Notes: generated from the letters alone by a model not told the origin. A DNA stretch of 64,000 nt from Gemmatimonadota bacterium (GCA_018673255.1 JABHDC010000087.1:23682-87681); one strand, 5' to 3'. Counted from the stretch's first letter, positions 1 to 8,966 are shown. Translations and numbers: made by a program.

Positions 1-690
1 GTCGAAATGCAGGCCGTGCAGAAGCAGTCGTGCGGGCGAGGCAGCTACAAGCGGCCACAGGCGCTCCCGGTCCAGCTCTTCCATCCGGCGCAGGTGAGCT
101 TCCACCTTCTCGGGGCAGTCGGCCAGCAGGTAGAAGGCATTCTGGTAGCCAGCCTGTTTCTGCAGAAAGTGATGAAAGGGAACATCGCCAACACCCACCA
201 GAGGATAGCCGTCGTCGCCGATCTCTGCTTCGTAGGCCACGTAGTCATCGTAGGTCGGCTCGTAGTATGTGTTCTCCATCAAGTAGGTCATGACATCGAT
301 GTCGGCCGGCTCTTTGATCATGTGCTCAACTTCAAGAGCCCCGATCCCCGCATCTTCCAGTTCCACAGAGCGGCGGCTGCGTGTCGTGACGGTGCCAACG
401 GGTGTGCGGATCTCGGTGAGGACCGATTCACCTTCGTCACGCGATTTCTCTTCCACATCCCCGCGCTGCTCGGCACGATGGATATGCCCGTCGCGGGCCG
501 GTGTGCCCATGCGCAGTTCGGCCTCGAGCTGCCGTAGGCTCATGCCTTCGAAACGCTCGGGCATGGTGCCTCGATTGACATGGGCGTTGTACCAGAGCAA
601 CAGGCGCGGGATCCATGGCACCCGATCCGGTGCCTGGTGGTCCATGATGGCCAGCAGCCGTTCTCGATTTGTCATGGCTCGATCTGTCAT
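1..690 (-). CDS. URO-D/MtaA-family methyltransferase, 3' part cut by window edge
   Basis: This gene runs off the left end of the window; 230 codons are visible with no stop. The start at 690 follows a purine-rich RBS (AGAAGG, 8 nt spacing); a second in-frame ATG lies at 675. The N-terminus (TNRERLLAIM, then DRVPW.PR) is the usual opening of uroporphyrinogen-decarboxylase-fold proteins of the MtaA/CmuA type, and it closely resembles the N-terminus of the 10139-11326 protein. Such enzymes move methyl groups between a substrate, a corrinoid protein and a thiol or folate. The region holding the zinc ligands lies outside the window. It sits 74 bp downstream of the methyltransferase/MTHFR fusion gene on the same strand and is probably the last visible member of that operon. 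Its substrate cannot be told. Confidence 0.8.
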   Translation of the reverse strand, partial: MTDRAMTNRERLLAIMDHQAPDRVPWIPRLLLWYNAHVNRGTMPERFEGMSLRQLEAELRMGTPARDGHIHRAEQRGDVEEKSRDEGESVLTEIRTPVGTVTTRSRRSVELEDAGIGALEVEHMIKEPADIDVMTYLMENTYYEPTYDDYVAYEAEIGDDGYPLVGVGDVPFHHFLQKQAGYQNAFYLLADCPEKVEAHLRRMEELDRERLWPLVAASPARLLLHGLHFD

Positions 691-764
691 GCCTCGACCC
701 TTCTTTCTATCCGTCGCCCATGTCGGCGTCGTAGACCAACATCAGCGTAGTGGAAGATCGATGT

Positions 765-3335
765 TCAGCGTGGTGGCAAAGCCTCTGCCGGGGGCTTGCC
801 AAGATCGAGCGTTTCCGGGCATCGACCTTCGACATCATTCCGCCACGAGGAGGTGTGAGCGAGGGTTGGATCCTTCGGCGGTTGCAGGGCGAACAGCCCA
901 TCCATCTGACCATCGGCCAACGTCGCTTCAATCACACGTCCCCAGTAACAACGACGCTCGGGAATCACTTCGCAGCCGCCATCAAGCGCCGCGCCGGCAC
1001 AAGGGCCATTGAGCAGACGTTTGGCACAGCCCGACGTGGGCTCCGGGCACATGTAGGCAAGATCGGGAATCCGGCAGTCGCCACACATCTCGCAACCGAG
1101 TTTTGACGACTTCGTCGCCTGCTCCAGTTGGGTCGCCCACCGCAACTTGGCGCCATCTTCGCATCCACCGACCATCCACTTCAGAATACCATTGAGACCC
1201 TTGCCCTCTTCGAAGTAGCGGGCGTGCAGCTTCTTCAGCTTGGGATCGATGGGTTCGTATCCGGACCGGTTGCCACTCACGATCGGGGAATCTTCGCGCA
1301 GCAGCCCATTGTCGGCGTGCTCGAACAGGTAGAAAGCATCCTCGATCGGTGCGAAGTCCATGGGTCGATCGCCGTCGGCGTCGCGGAATTCCTCCCACGA
1401 CTCGAGCCAGTTCCGACCGGACAGACTGGCCAACTCGTCGCGAACCGCCCGGGCGTCATCCAGCTGCGTGATGCCGGCCAGGTCGATGCCGCGGAACTTG
1501 AGTCCATCCAGCAGGATGTGACACTGCAGCGCCGCGCGGCGGACCGACTGCTTCCGATGAAAATCTGCAACCTCACTGAAGTTCATCCCCCGCAAAGCCT
1601 TCAGCTCATCCTTCGGACCGAGTTTCCCCTGGTATTTCTTCTTCAGCTCATCAGGGATCACGGCTCCGGCCACGTGGACCTTGTTGAGGACCTTCAGAAA
1701 TTGCGGCGTGAGGAAGTAGACCATGGGAAACACGGGCATGTCACCGATACCAGCCCGCGTCATCCACATCTTCAGTTCCTGGAACTTGGCCACATCGTAA
1801 CCAAGCTGCGTAATCAGGTAGTTGGCTCCCGCCTTCCGCTTCTTCCACACCTTCAGATACTGACCCCACGTATCGGCTTCAGAATACTTGAAGGGCGACA
1901 CGGCAGCACCGATCTGCAGGTGTTCGAGGGCGCCACCGGGTCGGGGCATCAGATCCGGGAAGTTCAGACCACGACGCAGAGTATCCAGAGCCAGGGACAG
2001 ACTCACCGCATCCAGATCGAAAACCGGCCGGCCACCGTTGGTGTAGTCGCCACTGATGGCGAAGAAGTGATGGAGCCCCTGGTGATAGAGTGCCAGGGCG
2101 CGACGAATCAGGGCATTCCGATCGTCACTCTTGCATGAGAGATTCATGATCGGCTGGCGACCACTGATCCGGGCCACTTCAACGGCCAGCGTATCGGGAC
2201 CCGGCGTGCGATTGCCGCCCGGCGTGTCGGTGATCGTGAAGATGTAGTCTTCGTCGCGCACTTCTTCAGCGATGGCGAAGATCTCATCCAACCCACCCTC
2301 GGCGGGTGCCAGCTCGAGCATGAAGACGGGATCTCCATCAGGATCGGCAAGGGCACGGCCAAAGGGATCATCGAACTCGGTCTGACGCGATGCTGCCTTC
2401 GGTGCCCGGCGCTGTGACTGGGCGTAGTCGACGAGCAAGGTCAGGGCGTCCATGGACTCACCCGTGGCGATCTTGCGGATCAACTTGAGAATCTTGCCAT
2501 CCACCAGGTCCTTGCCTGAGATCTGCCCCACATCGCAGATGGCTGCATCGACACCGTATTCCATAGCCACACGCAGGTAGGCCCTGTTGATCGCCAGGCG
2601 GCGCGGCAGACCGTCAGAGCAATTCGACAGTCCCAGCACCACGTGTGATCCGGCCATGTCGGCATCGTCTCGGATCATCTTGATGCCTTCAAAGGTGCGC
2701 TTCGTGTAACCCACCATATCTGCCCCGAGTGGCCCCACGGTAGGATCGAAGAACACGTCGCCCGCCTCGAAGCCGGCTGCGCGGGCTGCTTCAAAGATCT
2801 GCTTGGCCGTTTCGTGATAGACACTGGCATCGGCGATATCGGTAAATCCCGTCGCCGCATCATCGCCGGCTTTCTCCAACAACATGCCGACCACAGCAAA
2901 GCGCAGGTCCTGACGCATCTCCAGGGCCTCGAGACGATTGACAGTAACGGAATTGACGAGGGGCGTCCGTTCGCCACCGAGCTTCTCGTGATAGTGGCGC
3001 AGACCGAATTCCAGCATCGATGGATCGGAGGAATCGACGCAGGGAGGCACACCGCCACCATGTTCGGCGATCAGATCGAGGATGTGGGCCAGCACCTGAC
3101 GGGCGCCGTCGTAGCCGATGCCCTCCATGGTGAAGAAGTTGTCCACATTCACGTCCAGGAAGTCGGCACCATTGGCAACCTGCGATGTGACCAGGTGCTG
3201 CAGATGCTTCTCTCCAGCCAGTCGATCGATGTCGTCACCGACGAGCCAGCGTTGCGCGGATGCACGGACACCGGGAATGTGGCAGTGCAGGCTTTCGGCG
3301 ATGCGGATCATAGGGCGGGAAGGCTGTTTGCCCAT
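765..3335 (-). CDS. Fused methyl-THF methyltransferase / MTHFR / MetV-like zinc protein
   Basis: This 856-aa protein joins three modules that are normally separate. Residues 1-310 look like a pterin-binding TIM barrel of methyltetrahydrofolate:corrinoid methyltransferases (ADFLDVNVDN near 57, PCVDSSDPSMLE near 98, DVFFDPTVGPLG near 193). Residues about 335-640 look like methylenetetrahydrofolate reductase (MLELAPAEGG with Glu341, TQLGYD near 509). Residues about 745-800 are cysteine-rich (C748, C751, C754, C764, C770, C779, C788, C796), like the zinc-binding MTHFR C-terminal/MetV domain. Inferred role: take a methyl group from the neighbouring corrinoid protein onto tetrahydrofolate and oxidise it to methylene-THF, or the reverse. 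The gene lies 26 bp after the DUF1638 gene. The start at 3335 has only a weak RBS; ATG 3311 is an alternative. Confidence 0.85.
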   Translation of the reverse strand: MGKQPSRPMIRIAESLHCHIPGVRASAQRWLVGDDIDRLAGEKHLQHLVTSQVANGADFLDVNVDNFFTMEGIGYDGARQVLAHILDLIAEHGGGVPPCVDSSDPSMLEFGLRHYHEKLGGERTPLVNSVTVNRLEALEMRQDLRFAVVGMLLEKAGDDAATGFTDIADASVYHETAKQIFEAARAAGFEAGDVFFDPTVGPLGADMVGYTKRTFEGIKMIRDDADMAGSHVVLGLSNCSDGLPRRLAINRAYLRVAMEYGVDAAICDVGQISGKDLVDGKILKLIRKIATGESMDALTLLVDYAQSQRRAPKAASRQTEFDDPFGRALADPDGDPVFMLELAPAEGGLDEIFAIAEEVRDEDYIFTITDTPGGNRTPGPDTLAVEVARISGRQPIMNLSCKSDDRNALIRRALALYHQGLHHFFAISGDYTNGGRPVFDLDAVSLSLALDTLRRGLNFPDLMPRPGGALEHLQIGAAVSPFKYSEADTWGQYLKVWKKRKAGANYLITQLGYDVAKFQELKMWMTRAGIGDMPVFPMVYFLTPQFLKVLNKVHVAGAVIPDELKKKYQGKLGPKDELKALRGMNFSEVADFHRKQSVRRAALQCHILLDGLKFRGIDLAGITQLDDARAVRDELASLSGRNWLESWEEFRDADGDRPMDFAPIEDAFYLFEHADNGLLREDSPIVSGNRSGYEPIDPKLKKLHARYFEEGKGLNGILKWMVGGCEDGAKLRWATQLEQATKSSKLGCEMCGDCRIPDLAYMCPEPTSGCAKRLLNGPCAGAALDGGCEVIPERRCYWGRVIEATLADGQMDGLFALQPPKDPTLAHTSSWRNDVEGRCPETLDLGKPPAEALPPR

Positions 3336-3361
3336 CGTTTTCTCTTTCCTATCGACTCGTG

Positions 3362-4138
3362 TTACGCGCCGCCGACCGGAGCACCGGTCGACAGGCCTTC
3401 TTGGACTGGATCAATCTGGATGACGCCGTCTTCGTAGCTTGGCACGATTCTCTGGCCACCTTCGACGACGAGGTAGTCTTCTTCAGGCCAGGGCCCGTCA
3501 AGCCATTGTTGGAAGAGGGAGAGATCTCCCTCGATCTCCTCGTATTTCCACCCGCGATCCACACAGATCTGGCGGGCCGTCTCCTTGCAGGGCAGATGCC
3601 GGGAGAATTCGAAGTCGATGAACACACCTCGGTCGTAGTTAGCGGTCCACCCGTTCATCACTTCGAGCAGATACTTGGCGTTCTCCTCACCGTATTGGGT
3701 CGCCAGTTTGTCGTATTCCATCTGGGTACCCAGTCCCGCGCCCTGCTTGCGCTCAGGTCGCTCCCCACCACGCTCACGGTGTTCGAGCCAGCCGGTGGTG
3801 TAATAATAGGTGCCTGGATTGTCGAGAAAGAAACTGGAGTAGCGTTCCCTGGAACCAAGGAAGAAGGTGATGCAGTCGTGGGCGCGAGGAACGATCAGCT
3901 TCGTGTCAGCCGGTGCGCGCAGGCCATTGAGCATGTTGTTGCACAAGCCGTAACCGACGAGGATGGCGTCGAAGCGGCCCGGTTCCAGAGCGTCGAGACT
4001 CTCCTGGATCTTCTGAACACCAATCAGGGGATTGTCGTGGTATCCCTGACTGAGGTATTCGAAGTCGAACAGATTCGGAGATCGTGCCGCACAATGGCAG
4101 ATCTCTCGAAAGAAGACCTCGCAGGCCAGAACCTTCAT
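3362..4138 (-). CDS. DUF1638 family protein
   Basis: This 258-aa cytoplasmic protein has the DUF1638 signature: MKVLACEVFFREI at the N-terminus, DAILVGYGLCNN mid-protein, then IVPRAHDCITFFLGSRERY. The biochemical function of the family is not established. From family knowledge, members are often found beside corrinoid methyltransferase genes, and that is the context here: corrinoid protein upstream and folate fusion downstream. I chose ATG 4138 because the conserved family N-terminus begins there. The frame stays open to 4294, and GTG codons at 4144 and 4147 are closer to the GGAG motif, so the exact start is uncertain. A role in loading, repair or activation of the corrinoid protein is speculation based on position. 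No RamA-type corrinoid activase is seen in the window, so this protein is a candidate for some of that work. Confidence 0.8.
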   Translation of the reverse strand: MKVLACEVFFREICHCAARSPNLFDFEYLSQGYHDNPLIGVQKIQESLDALEPGRFDAILVGYGLCNNMLNGLRAPADTKLIVPRAHDCITFFLGSRERYSSFFLDNPGTYYYTTGWLEHRERGGERPERKQGAGLGTQMEYDKLATQYGEENAKYLLEVMNGWTANYDRGVFIDFEFSRHLPCKETARQICVDRGWKYEEIEGDLSLFQQWLDGPWPEEDYLVVEGGQRIVPSYEDGVIQIDPVQEGLSTGAPVGGA

Positions 4139-4308
4139 GAACACCACGACATCTCCAGGTCGGGAGCGCCAAGTCAGGAGTGACAGATCGGGCTGAACGT
4201 ATTCAGGGCGGCTACCCCAGGAGGCAGCCGCCCTGTATGGCTCGACATCGCTTCCGACACGACACGAAACGGATCGGATCGGCTGGCCGTTCAAGCGGCC
4301 AGTTCGTC

Positions 4309-4953
4309 TTAGTTCTTCAGCTTGGCGATCAACTCACGCGCCTGATCAGCGGCACTGGCCGCGTCGGGTGCGTAGGAATCGGCGCCGATCTGATCAGCAT
4401 AGGCCTGGGTCACCGGCGCGCCACCCACCATGGTGCACACGCTGTCGGTGATGCCAGCTTCCTTGACCGCCTCAACTGTCGCCTTCATAGACGGCATGGT
4501 CGTGGTCAGCAGGGCGGACATGCAGATGATCTGTACGCCCTGTTCGCGAACCGACTCGAGGAACTTCTCAGGCGGCACGTCGATTCCAAGGTCCACGACC
4601 TGGAAACCGGCGCCCTCGAGCATCATCGCCACGAGATTCTTGCCGATATCGTGCAGATCGCCCTTGACTGTGCCAATGGCGGCAATGCCTGCCGGCTCAA
4701 CCTTCTCCTCGATCAATCTCGGCCGAATGAGCTCCATCCCGGCCTTCATTGCCCGAGCTGCGATCAGAACCTCGGGGATGTAGAACTCGTTGTTCTTGAA
4801 TTTTGCACCAACAACGTTCATACCGGCAATGAGACCCTCATGGAGGATCTCGCGTACCGGGACCCCCTCATCCAGAGCTGTCTGCACGCCCTGCGTCACG
4901 TCGGGTGCCTGCCCCTTGATCAGGCTTTCCGCGACCGCCTTCAAATCTGCCAT
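4309..4953 (-). CDS. Corrinoid (B12-binding) methyl carrier protein
   Basis: This 214-aa protein has the standard two-domain layout of MtaC/MtbC/MttC-type methyl carriers. A helical cap fills residues 1-85 (GMNVVGAKFKNNEFYIPEVL) and a Rossmann-like B12 domain follows. The cobalt-ligand motif DxHxxG is intact as DLHDIG (D99, H101), and the later corrin-tail motifs are present (MSALLTTTMPSM near 145, VGGAPV near 177). It would carry the methyl group between the URO-D methyltransferase encoded upstream and the fused folate methyltransferase downstream. ATG 4953 follows GGAGG at 11 nt, and codons upstream of it look non-coding. A 249-bp spacer with a strong hairpin separates it from the URO-D gene, which may uncouple the level of this stoichiometric carrier from that of the enzymes. 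Confidence 0.93.
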   Translation of the reverse strand: MADLKAVAESLIKGQAPDVTQGVQTALDEGVPVREILHEGLIAGMNVVGAKFKNNEFYIPEVLIAARAMKAGMELIRPRLIEEKVEPAGIAAIGTVKGDLHDIGKNLVAMMLEGAGFQVVDLGIDVPPEKFLESVREQGVQIICMSALLTTTMPSMKATVEAVKEAGITDSVCTMVGGAPVTQAYADQIGADSYAPDAASAADQARELIAKLKN

Positions 4954-5136
4954 GGGTAAACCGTCCTCCACCGATGGGGAATGAGGGGAATCGGCCAGAC
5001 GACGAAGTCGCCGTAACCGATGCATGCTCGTAAAACACCTTGCAATCCGGGTGCCACAAACGCCGATGGCCATGGAAACCCGGCATCACTGCGTCATCCC
5101 TGCGTTCAGGGTGAGTTTACTCCAGTTGAACCCCGG

Positions 5137-5191
5137 GATCATGAGACATCATTGTCCCATGATCGGGTCGCGCGGGACAACAACGACCCGC
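5137..5191. other. Intergenic hairpins between URO-D and corrinoid genes
   Basis: The 249-bp spacer 4954-5202 holds an imperfect palindrome: 5137-5148 pairs with 5153-5164 (11 of 12 bp, loop TCAT). Just beyond it GGGTCG 5165-5170 can pair with CGACCC 5184-5189, or GCGGG 5172-5176 with CCCGC 5187-5191. These lie directly 3' of the URO-D stop. They could be an attenuator, an mRNA-processing or stability element, or a regulator site. There is no T-tract, so a simple terminator is unlikely. Confidence 0.4.
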
Positions 5192-5202
5192 TTGAGGCAG
5201 TA

Positions 5203-6246
5203 TCACATTCGGCCCTCCCGCAGGCCGGTCTCGTACAGAGCCACGACGTTCTCGGGAGAGCTGACGGACTGAATGTTATGACATGGAGCTAGTATATAGC
5301 CACCCCTATTGCCTAGAATCTGCAAATTTTCTGTTACTTCCTCCTTCACCTCATCGACCGTACCGAAGGGCAGCGTCTGCTGATTGTCGACCCCGCCATG
5401 GAAGATGAGTCGATCGCCAAAGTCGCGCTTGAGCGCATCCCGCGCCATCCCGGCGCAACGCCACTGAATGGGATTGAGCACGTCGATACCGAGATCGATC
5501 ATGTCCGGCAGGATGTCACGGATCGCCCCATCAGAGTGAAAGAAGACGTAGGCACCGGCTTCGTGGGCCAGATCGATCATCCGTTTCATCCGCGGCAGCA
5601 GGAATCGACGAATGTGCCCGGCACTGATCATCAACGCTTCCTGGCCACCCATGTCCTCAGCGACGTAACTGATATTCACCTGACCGGGCAGGGCCTCGTA
5701 GATCCGGGTCGAATCCTCTCGAGCCAGGTCGAAAAGTTTGTCGAGGCAATAGTCGACAATATCGGGATGCTCGATCAGATCCATGAAGGCCTGCGCCTCA
5801 CCACGCAGCTTCTTGTAGAGCAAGAAGGGCTCTGAACCGCCACCACGGATCGGGTAGTCTTCCCAACCACGTACCTGCTGAGGCAGCTGACTGTAGTCAT
5901 ACCAGTCCGGCCGGGGCCAGGAGTAGCCCGCCTTGATGGCCTCTACACTGTCATATTCGGCCAGAGGGTGGAAGACACACTCGGAGTAGCTGCCGCTGCC
6001 GTAGTCCACCAACTGGTGGCGACACCCGTAGATATCGCTGCCCACCGGTGGCGCCGGCCCCACATAAGACGGCCCCACAGTGAGAGGGCGATCGATGTGG
6101 AGTGCCTCCATGACTTCACGCTCGTCGTCGATCCCAAGATGCGCCTTGAGCTTATCTGTCGCTTCGGTCGTAGCCCAGTAGTCCATCGGGACCCGATCCG
6201 GCCGTTCACCGGACAGCACCGCAAGCCATCGATCCTTCGGGGTCAT
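5203..6246 (-). CDS. URO-D/MtaA-family corrinoid methyltransferase
   Basis: This 347-aa URO-D-fold protein is probably the first gene of the methyl-transfer operon. ATG 6246 follows AGGAGA at a good distance; the frame is open further upstream, but that codon content looks non-coding. Family landmarks are DRWLAVLSGERPDRVP at the start, VFFHSDGAIRDILPDMI near 235 and LAPCHNIQ near 320. Characterised MtaA enzymes bind zinc with His-X-Cys and a later Cys. Here the first pair is His237-X-Asp239, while the later Cys322 is kept, so the site is altered but may still bind metal. With a dedicated corrinoid protein next door it is the best candidate in this window for the substrate-specific or methyl-transferring component. 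The methyl donor is unknown. Confidence 0.88.
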   Translation of the reverse strand: MTPKDRWLAVLSGERPDRVPMDYWATTEATDKLKAHLGIDDEREVMEALHIDRPLTVGPSYVGPAPPVGSDIYGCRHQLVDYGSGSYSECVFHPLAEYDSVEAIKAGYSWPRPDWYDYSQLPQQVRGWEDYPIRGGGSEPFLLYKKLRGEAQAFMDLIEHPDIVDYCLDKLFDLAREDSTRIYEALPGQVNISYVAEDMGGQEALMISAGHIRRFLLPRMKRMIDLAHEAGAYVFFHSDGAIRDILPDMIDLGIDVLNPIQWRCAGMARDALKRDFGDRLIFHGGVDNQQTLPFGTVDEVKEEVTENLQILGNRGGYILAPCHNIQSVSSPENVVALYETGLREGRM

Positions 6247-6354
6247 CTCATTCTCCTGCCTGAGGGGTCTTCCCGTCCCGAGTGCAACCGGCGTGCCACT
6301 CGCAACCAGAATCAGACACAGTGCCCGCGCCGTAAACAATTGTCACAGAATCAC

Positions 6355-6370
6355 TGGCACGGAAGTTGTT
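6355..6370 (+). promoter_or_regulatory. Possible sigma-54 promoter for the MFS-porin operon
   Basis: In the 220-bp divergent spacer the sequence TGGCACGGAAGTTGTT matches the sigma-54 -24/-12 consensus (TGGCACG, 4 nt, TTGC) at every key base except T in place of the -12 C. It lies about 97 bp upstream of the GTG start at 6467 and points toward it. A small palindrome (ACAATTGT, 6337-6344) lies just upstream. No enhancer-binding regulator gene is present nearby. It is an in-silico match only. Confidence 0.35.
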
Positions 6371-6466
6371 CGTCCTTGGGGTTGGCTCTTCGGCGGTAGC
6401 GATCCATCGACCGCCACACCGGAGAAAGCCGTAATTGCAGTGGTGGAGTGGAAGGGAGAAGTCACC

Positions 6467-7846
6467 GTGAGTCACACTACCGAGGCCCCGACGTCCCGTT
6501 GGACGGTCGTCGCAGGCGCCCTCATCGTCCAGGTAATCCTGGGCACCGTGTATGCATTTTCTGTTTTCGTAAAGCCCCTGGAGGTTGAGTTTGGCTGGTC
6601 GCGTACAGCGACCCAATGGGCTTTTTCGCTGGCACTGGCAACATTCGCCATCACCATGATCCCCGCCGGACGGCTGCAGGATCGACTCGGTCCGCGCAAA
6701 GTTGCCAGCATCGGTGGTGCCCTCCTGGGGGCCTCGTTCCTGCTGGGTGCCGTGCTGGTCGCCTGGGTGCGTGAACCCTGGGCCCTGTATCTGACCTATG
6801 GCATCCTCGGCGGCGCCGGGATCGGTTTCGCCTATGTCTGCCCCATTGCCGCCGCGGTCAAGTGGTTTCCTGACAAGAAGGGCCTGATCACCGGTCTGGC
6901 CGTCGCCGGTTTTGGTGCTGGCGCCCTGTTCTTTGCGGGCCCCGCCTCCACGCTGCTGCTGCCGGGCAGTGAGTCCGATGCGATCGGCCTCTCACACATC
7001 CTGCTCGTAGGCCTTGGGGTCAAGGCCGGTGGTGGGTTCGGCATCGGCTGGCAGAGCTTCTTCGTGCTCCATGGTGTCGTCTGCTTCGTCGCCGTCTTCC
7101 TGGGTGCGATGCTGCTCAAGAATCCGCCGGAAGGCTACTGCCCACCTGGCTACACCCCACCCGCCGGCGAAGCTGGCCGCGATCTGGGGTGGCGTGACAT
7201 GCTCAACACACCCCTGGCCTGCATGCTGTGGCTGACCTTCATCTTCGGCGCCACCTCCGGCCTGATGGCGATCGGCCAGTGGAAGCCAATGATGAGTACC
7301 CTCCTCGGCGGGCGCACCTTCGCACCTGAATGGATGGGTTCCTTCGGCCGCTTCGTCGAACCTGTCGGCATCCTGGCCATCTTCAACGCCCTGGGCCGCA
7401 TTTTCTGGGGTAAGGTCTCCGATATCATCGATCGCCCCCGGGCGATGATGATCATGTTCCTCGCCCAGGGCATGGCGTTCATGATGCTCGTCAGCGTTGA
7501 GAGCACGGTCGCAGTCTTTATCGCCTCGGCCTGGGTCGGTCTGAACTTCGGTGGCAATTTCGCCCTCTTCCCATCAGCCACGGCTGACTACTTCGGCAGC
7601 AAGAATCTGGGCATGAACTATGGCTGGATCTTCACCGCCTATGGCGTGGCCGGCATCCTCGGCCCCGTGGTCGGTGGTGTGCTGTACGACGTGACCAGTC
7701 AATACGTCATGCCCTTCGTCTTTGCCGGCACCCTCTGCTTCCTCGCAGCCGGTTGTTCGGTGGCTGTCTGGGGTCTGGCCCGTGCACGCAATCGCGAGGC
7801 TGCCCTGGGGACCTTGCCTGGATTTGGCAAGGAGTCGAGAGCCTGA
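6467..7846 (+). CDS. MFS transporter, oxalate/formate antiporter-like (OxlT type)
   Basis: This inner-membrane carrier of 459 aa has about twelve hydrophobic segments. Its N-terminus is typical of the OxlT-like branch: SRWTVVAGALIVQVILGTVYAFSVF in pieces around residues 10-35, then GWSRTATQW, and the loop motif GRLQDRLGPRK in the TM2-TM3 loop. Related carriers move small organic anions; this substrate is not known. I set the start at GTG 6467, which follows GGGAG. The frame is open back to 6293, but those codons do not read like a transporter. Its TGA overlaps the ATG of the porin gene by one base (TGATG), and two URO-D genes follow, so uptake is probably tied to demethylation of the imported compound (inference). 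Confidence 0.88.
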   Translation: MSHTTEAPTSRWTVVAGALIVQVILGTVYAFSVFVKPLEVEFGWSRTATQWAFSLALATFAITMIPAGRLQDRLGPRKVASIGGALLGASFLLGAVLVAWVREPWALYLTYGILGGAGIGFAYVCPIAAAVKWFPDKKGLITGLAVAGFGAGALFFAGPASTLLLPGSESDAIGLSHILLVGLGVKAGGGFGIGWQSFFVLHGVVCFVAVFLGAMLLKNPPEGYCPPGYTPPAGEAGRDLGWRDMLNTPLACMLWLTFIFGATSGLMAIGQWKPMMSTLLGGRTFAPEWMGSFGRFVEPVGILAIFNALGRIFWGKVSDIIDRPRAMMIMFLAQGMAFMMLVSVESTVAVFIASAWVGLNFGGNFALFPSATADYFGSKNLGMNYGWIFTAYGVAGILGPVVGGVLYDVTSQYVMPFVFAGTLCFLAAGCSVAVWGLARARNREAALGTLPGFGKESRA

Positions 7847-8952
7847 TGCAACGCCTTCCCGGGTTGCTGATTCTAGCGTTGGCCGTGCTGCCACTGTCGG
7901 CAGCCGGTGCAGCTGAGGGCACTGAAATCGAGTGGTATGGGAAATTCAAGCTGGACGCAGCCTACGACACCGCGCAGCCGAGCCATACCAACTTTGCCAT
8001 GTGGGTGAAAGAGCACGCCGATGGCGATGCCCAGGACGTCACCAACATCACCGCCCGTGAGAGCCGCCTGGGGTTCCGCCTCAAGCGCGAAGAAGTACGG
8101 GGCCTGTTGGAGTTCGACTTCTATGGCGGTGGCGCCGAGAACAAGAATCTGCTGCAGTTGCGCAAGGCCTATGTTGACCTGCCCCTCGGCGGGTTGCGGC
8201 TGCGCGCCGGTCAGGACTCTGACCTGATCTCACCACTGGTCGCAGCGACGCTGAACTACACCGTCGTGTGGGGAAATGGCAATATCGGCTACCGACGACC
8301 CCAGATTCGCCTGTATCAGCAAGCAGGCGCCATCTGGTGGGGCGTCGCGCTGGCCCGTAATATTTCGCCCGATCTGGATGGCAATGGCATCGCCGATGGT
8401 GACGATGGTCTACCGAGCCTACAGGCACGCCTTGCTCTGTCGACCGATATCGGTGGTCGCTCATTGCAGCTGGGTGCCTCCGGCCACTACGGTCGCGCCG
8501 AGATAGCGACGGGAGGCGGTGACAGCTACAGCTCGTGGTCGGCCAATGGCGAGGCCAAGCTGCAGTTGGCGGCAGGCGCCACGCTGCTCGGTGAGGTTTA
8601 CATCGGCTCCAACGTGGGCACCTACTTCGGCTCGATTGTCAACACGAATTCGATCGAGGGACTCGCCAGCCTGGGTGGTTGGATCAATCTGCAGCTACCC
8701 GCCGGCGACACGCACAGTCTGTCTCTGGGTGCTGGGCTGGATACGGTGGACGAGGATGACCTGATCGGTGTTGCTGGCGCTCGATCCAGCGACCTGATCA
8801 TCTTCGGCAACCTTCAGCGCGTGCTGGCTCCCGGCGTCAAGGGTGGCGTGGAAATCGCCTGGTTGACAACAGATTATCCCAATGCCGGTGTCGGTCGTGA
8901 GTCGAAGCCCACAGACCTTCGCCTGCAGTTTTCAGTGATCGGTAGCTTCTGA
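7846..8952 (+). CDS. Outer-membrane porin-like beta-barrel protein
   Basis: This 368-aa exported protein starts with a clear signal peptide (charged MQR, hydrophobic core, cut after AAGA near residue 22). It continues with alternating aromatic/polar strands typical of a beta barrel (WYGKFKLDAAYD, SRLGFRLKRE, GLRLRAGQDSDL, LRLQFSVIGSF at the end). The last residue is Phe, as in many Omp85-inserted barrels. The pattern around WYG..KLD..YD and RLGFR resembles DcaP/porin-P-like families, but the exact family is not certain. Its start codon overlaps the MFS stop, and AGGAG lies 11 nt upstream. An outer-membrane pore coupled to an inner-membrane carrier implies one uptake path across both membranes. 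Confidence 0.8.
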   Translation: MQRLPGLLILALAVLPLSAAGAAEGTEIEWYGKFKLDAAYDTAQPSHTNFAMWVKEHADGDAQDVTNITARESRLGFRLKREEVRGLLEFDFYGGGAENKNLLQLRKAYVDLPLGGLRLRAGQDSDLISPLVAATLNYTVVWGNGNIGYRRPQIRLYQQAGAIWWGVALARNISPDLDGNGIADGDDGLPSLQARLALSTDIGGRSLQLGASGHYGRAEIATGGGDSYSSWSANGEAKLQLAAGATLLGEVYIGSNVGTYFGSIVNTNSIEGLASLGGWINLQLPAGDTHSLSLGAGLDTVDEDDLIGVAGARSSDLIIFGNLQRVLAPGVKGGVEIAWLTTDYPNAGVGRESKPTDLRLQFSVIGSF

Positions 8953-8966
8953 CTGGAGATACACCC

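Noticed and set aside
1128..2138. Long plus-strand reading frame opposite the folate fusion gene
   Set aside because: High-GC shadow of the minus-strand gene; its translation is rich in unmatched Q/H/R and has no motif.
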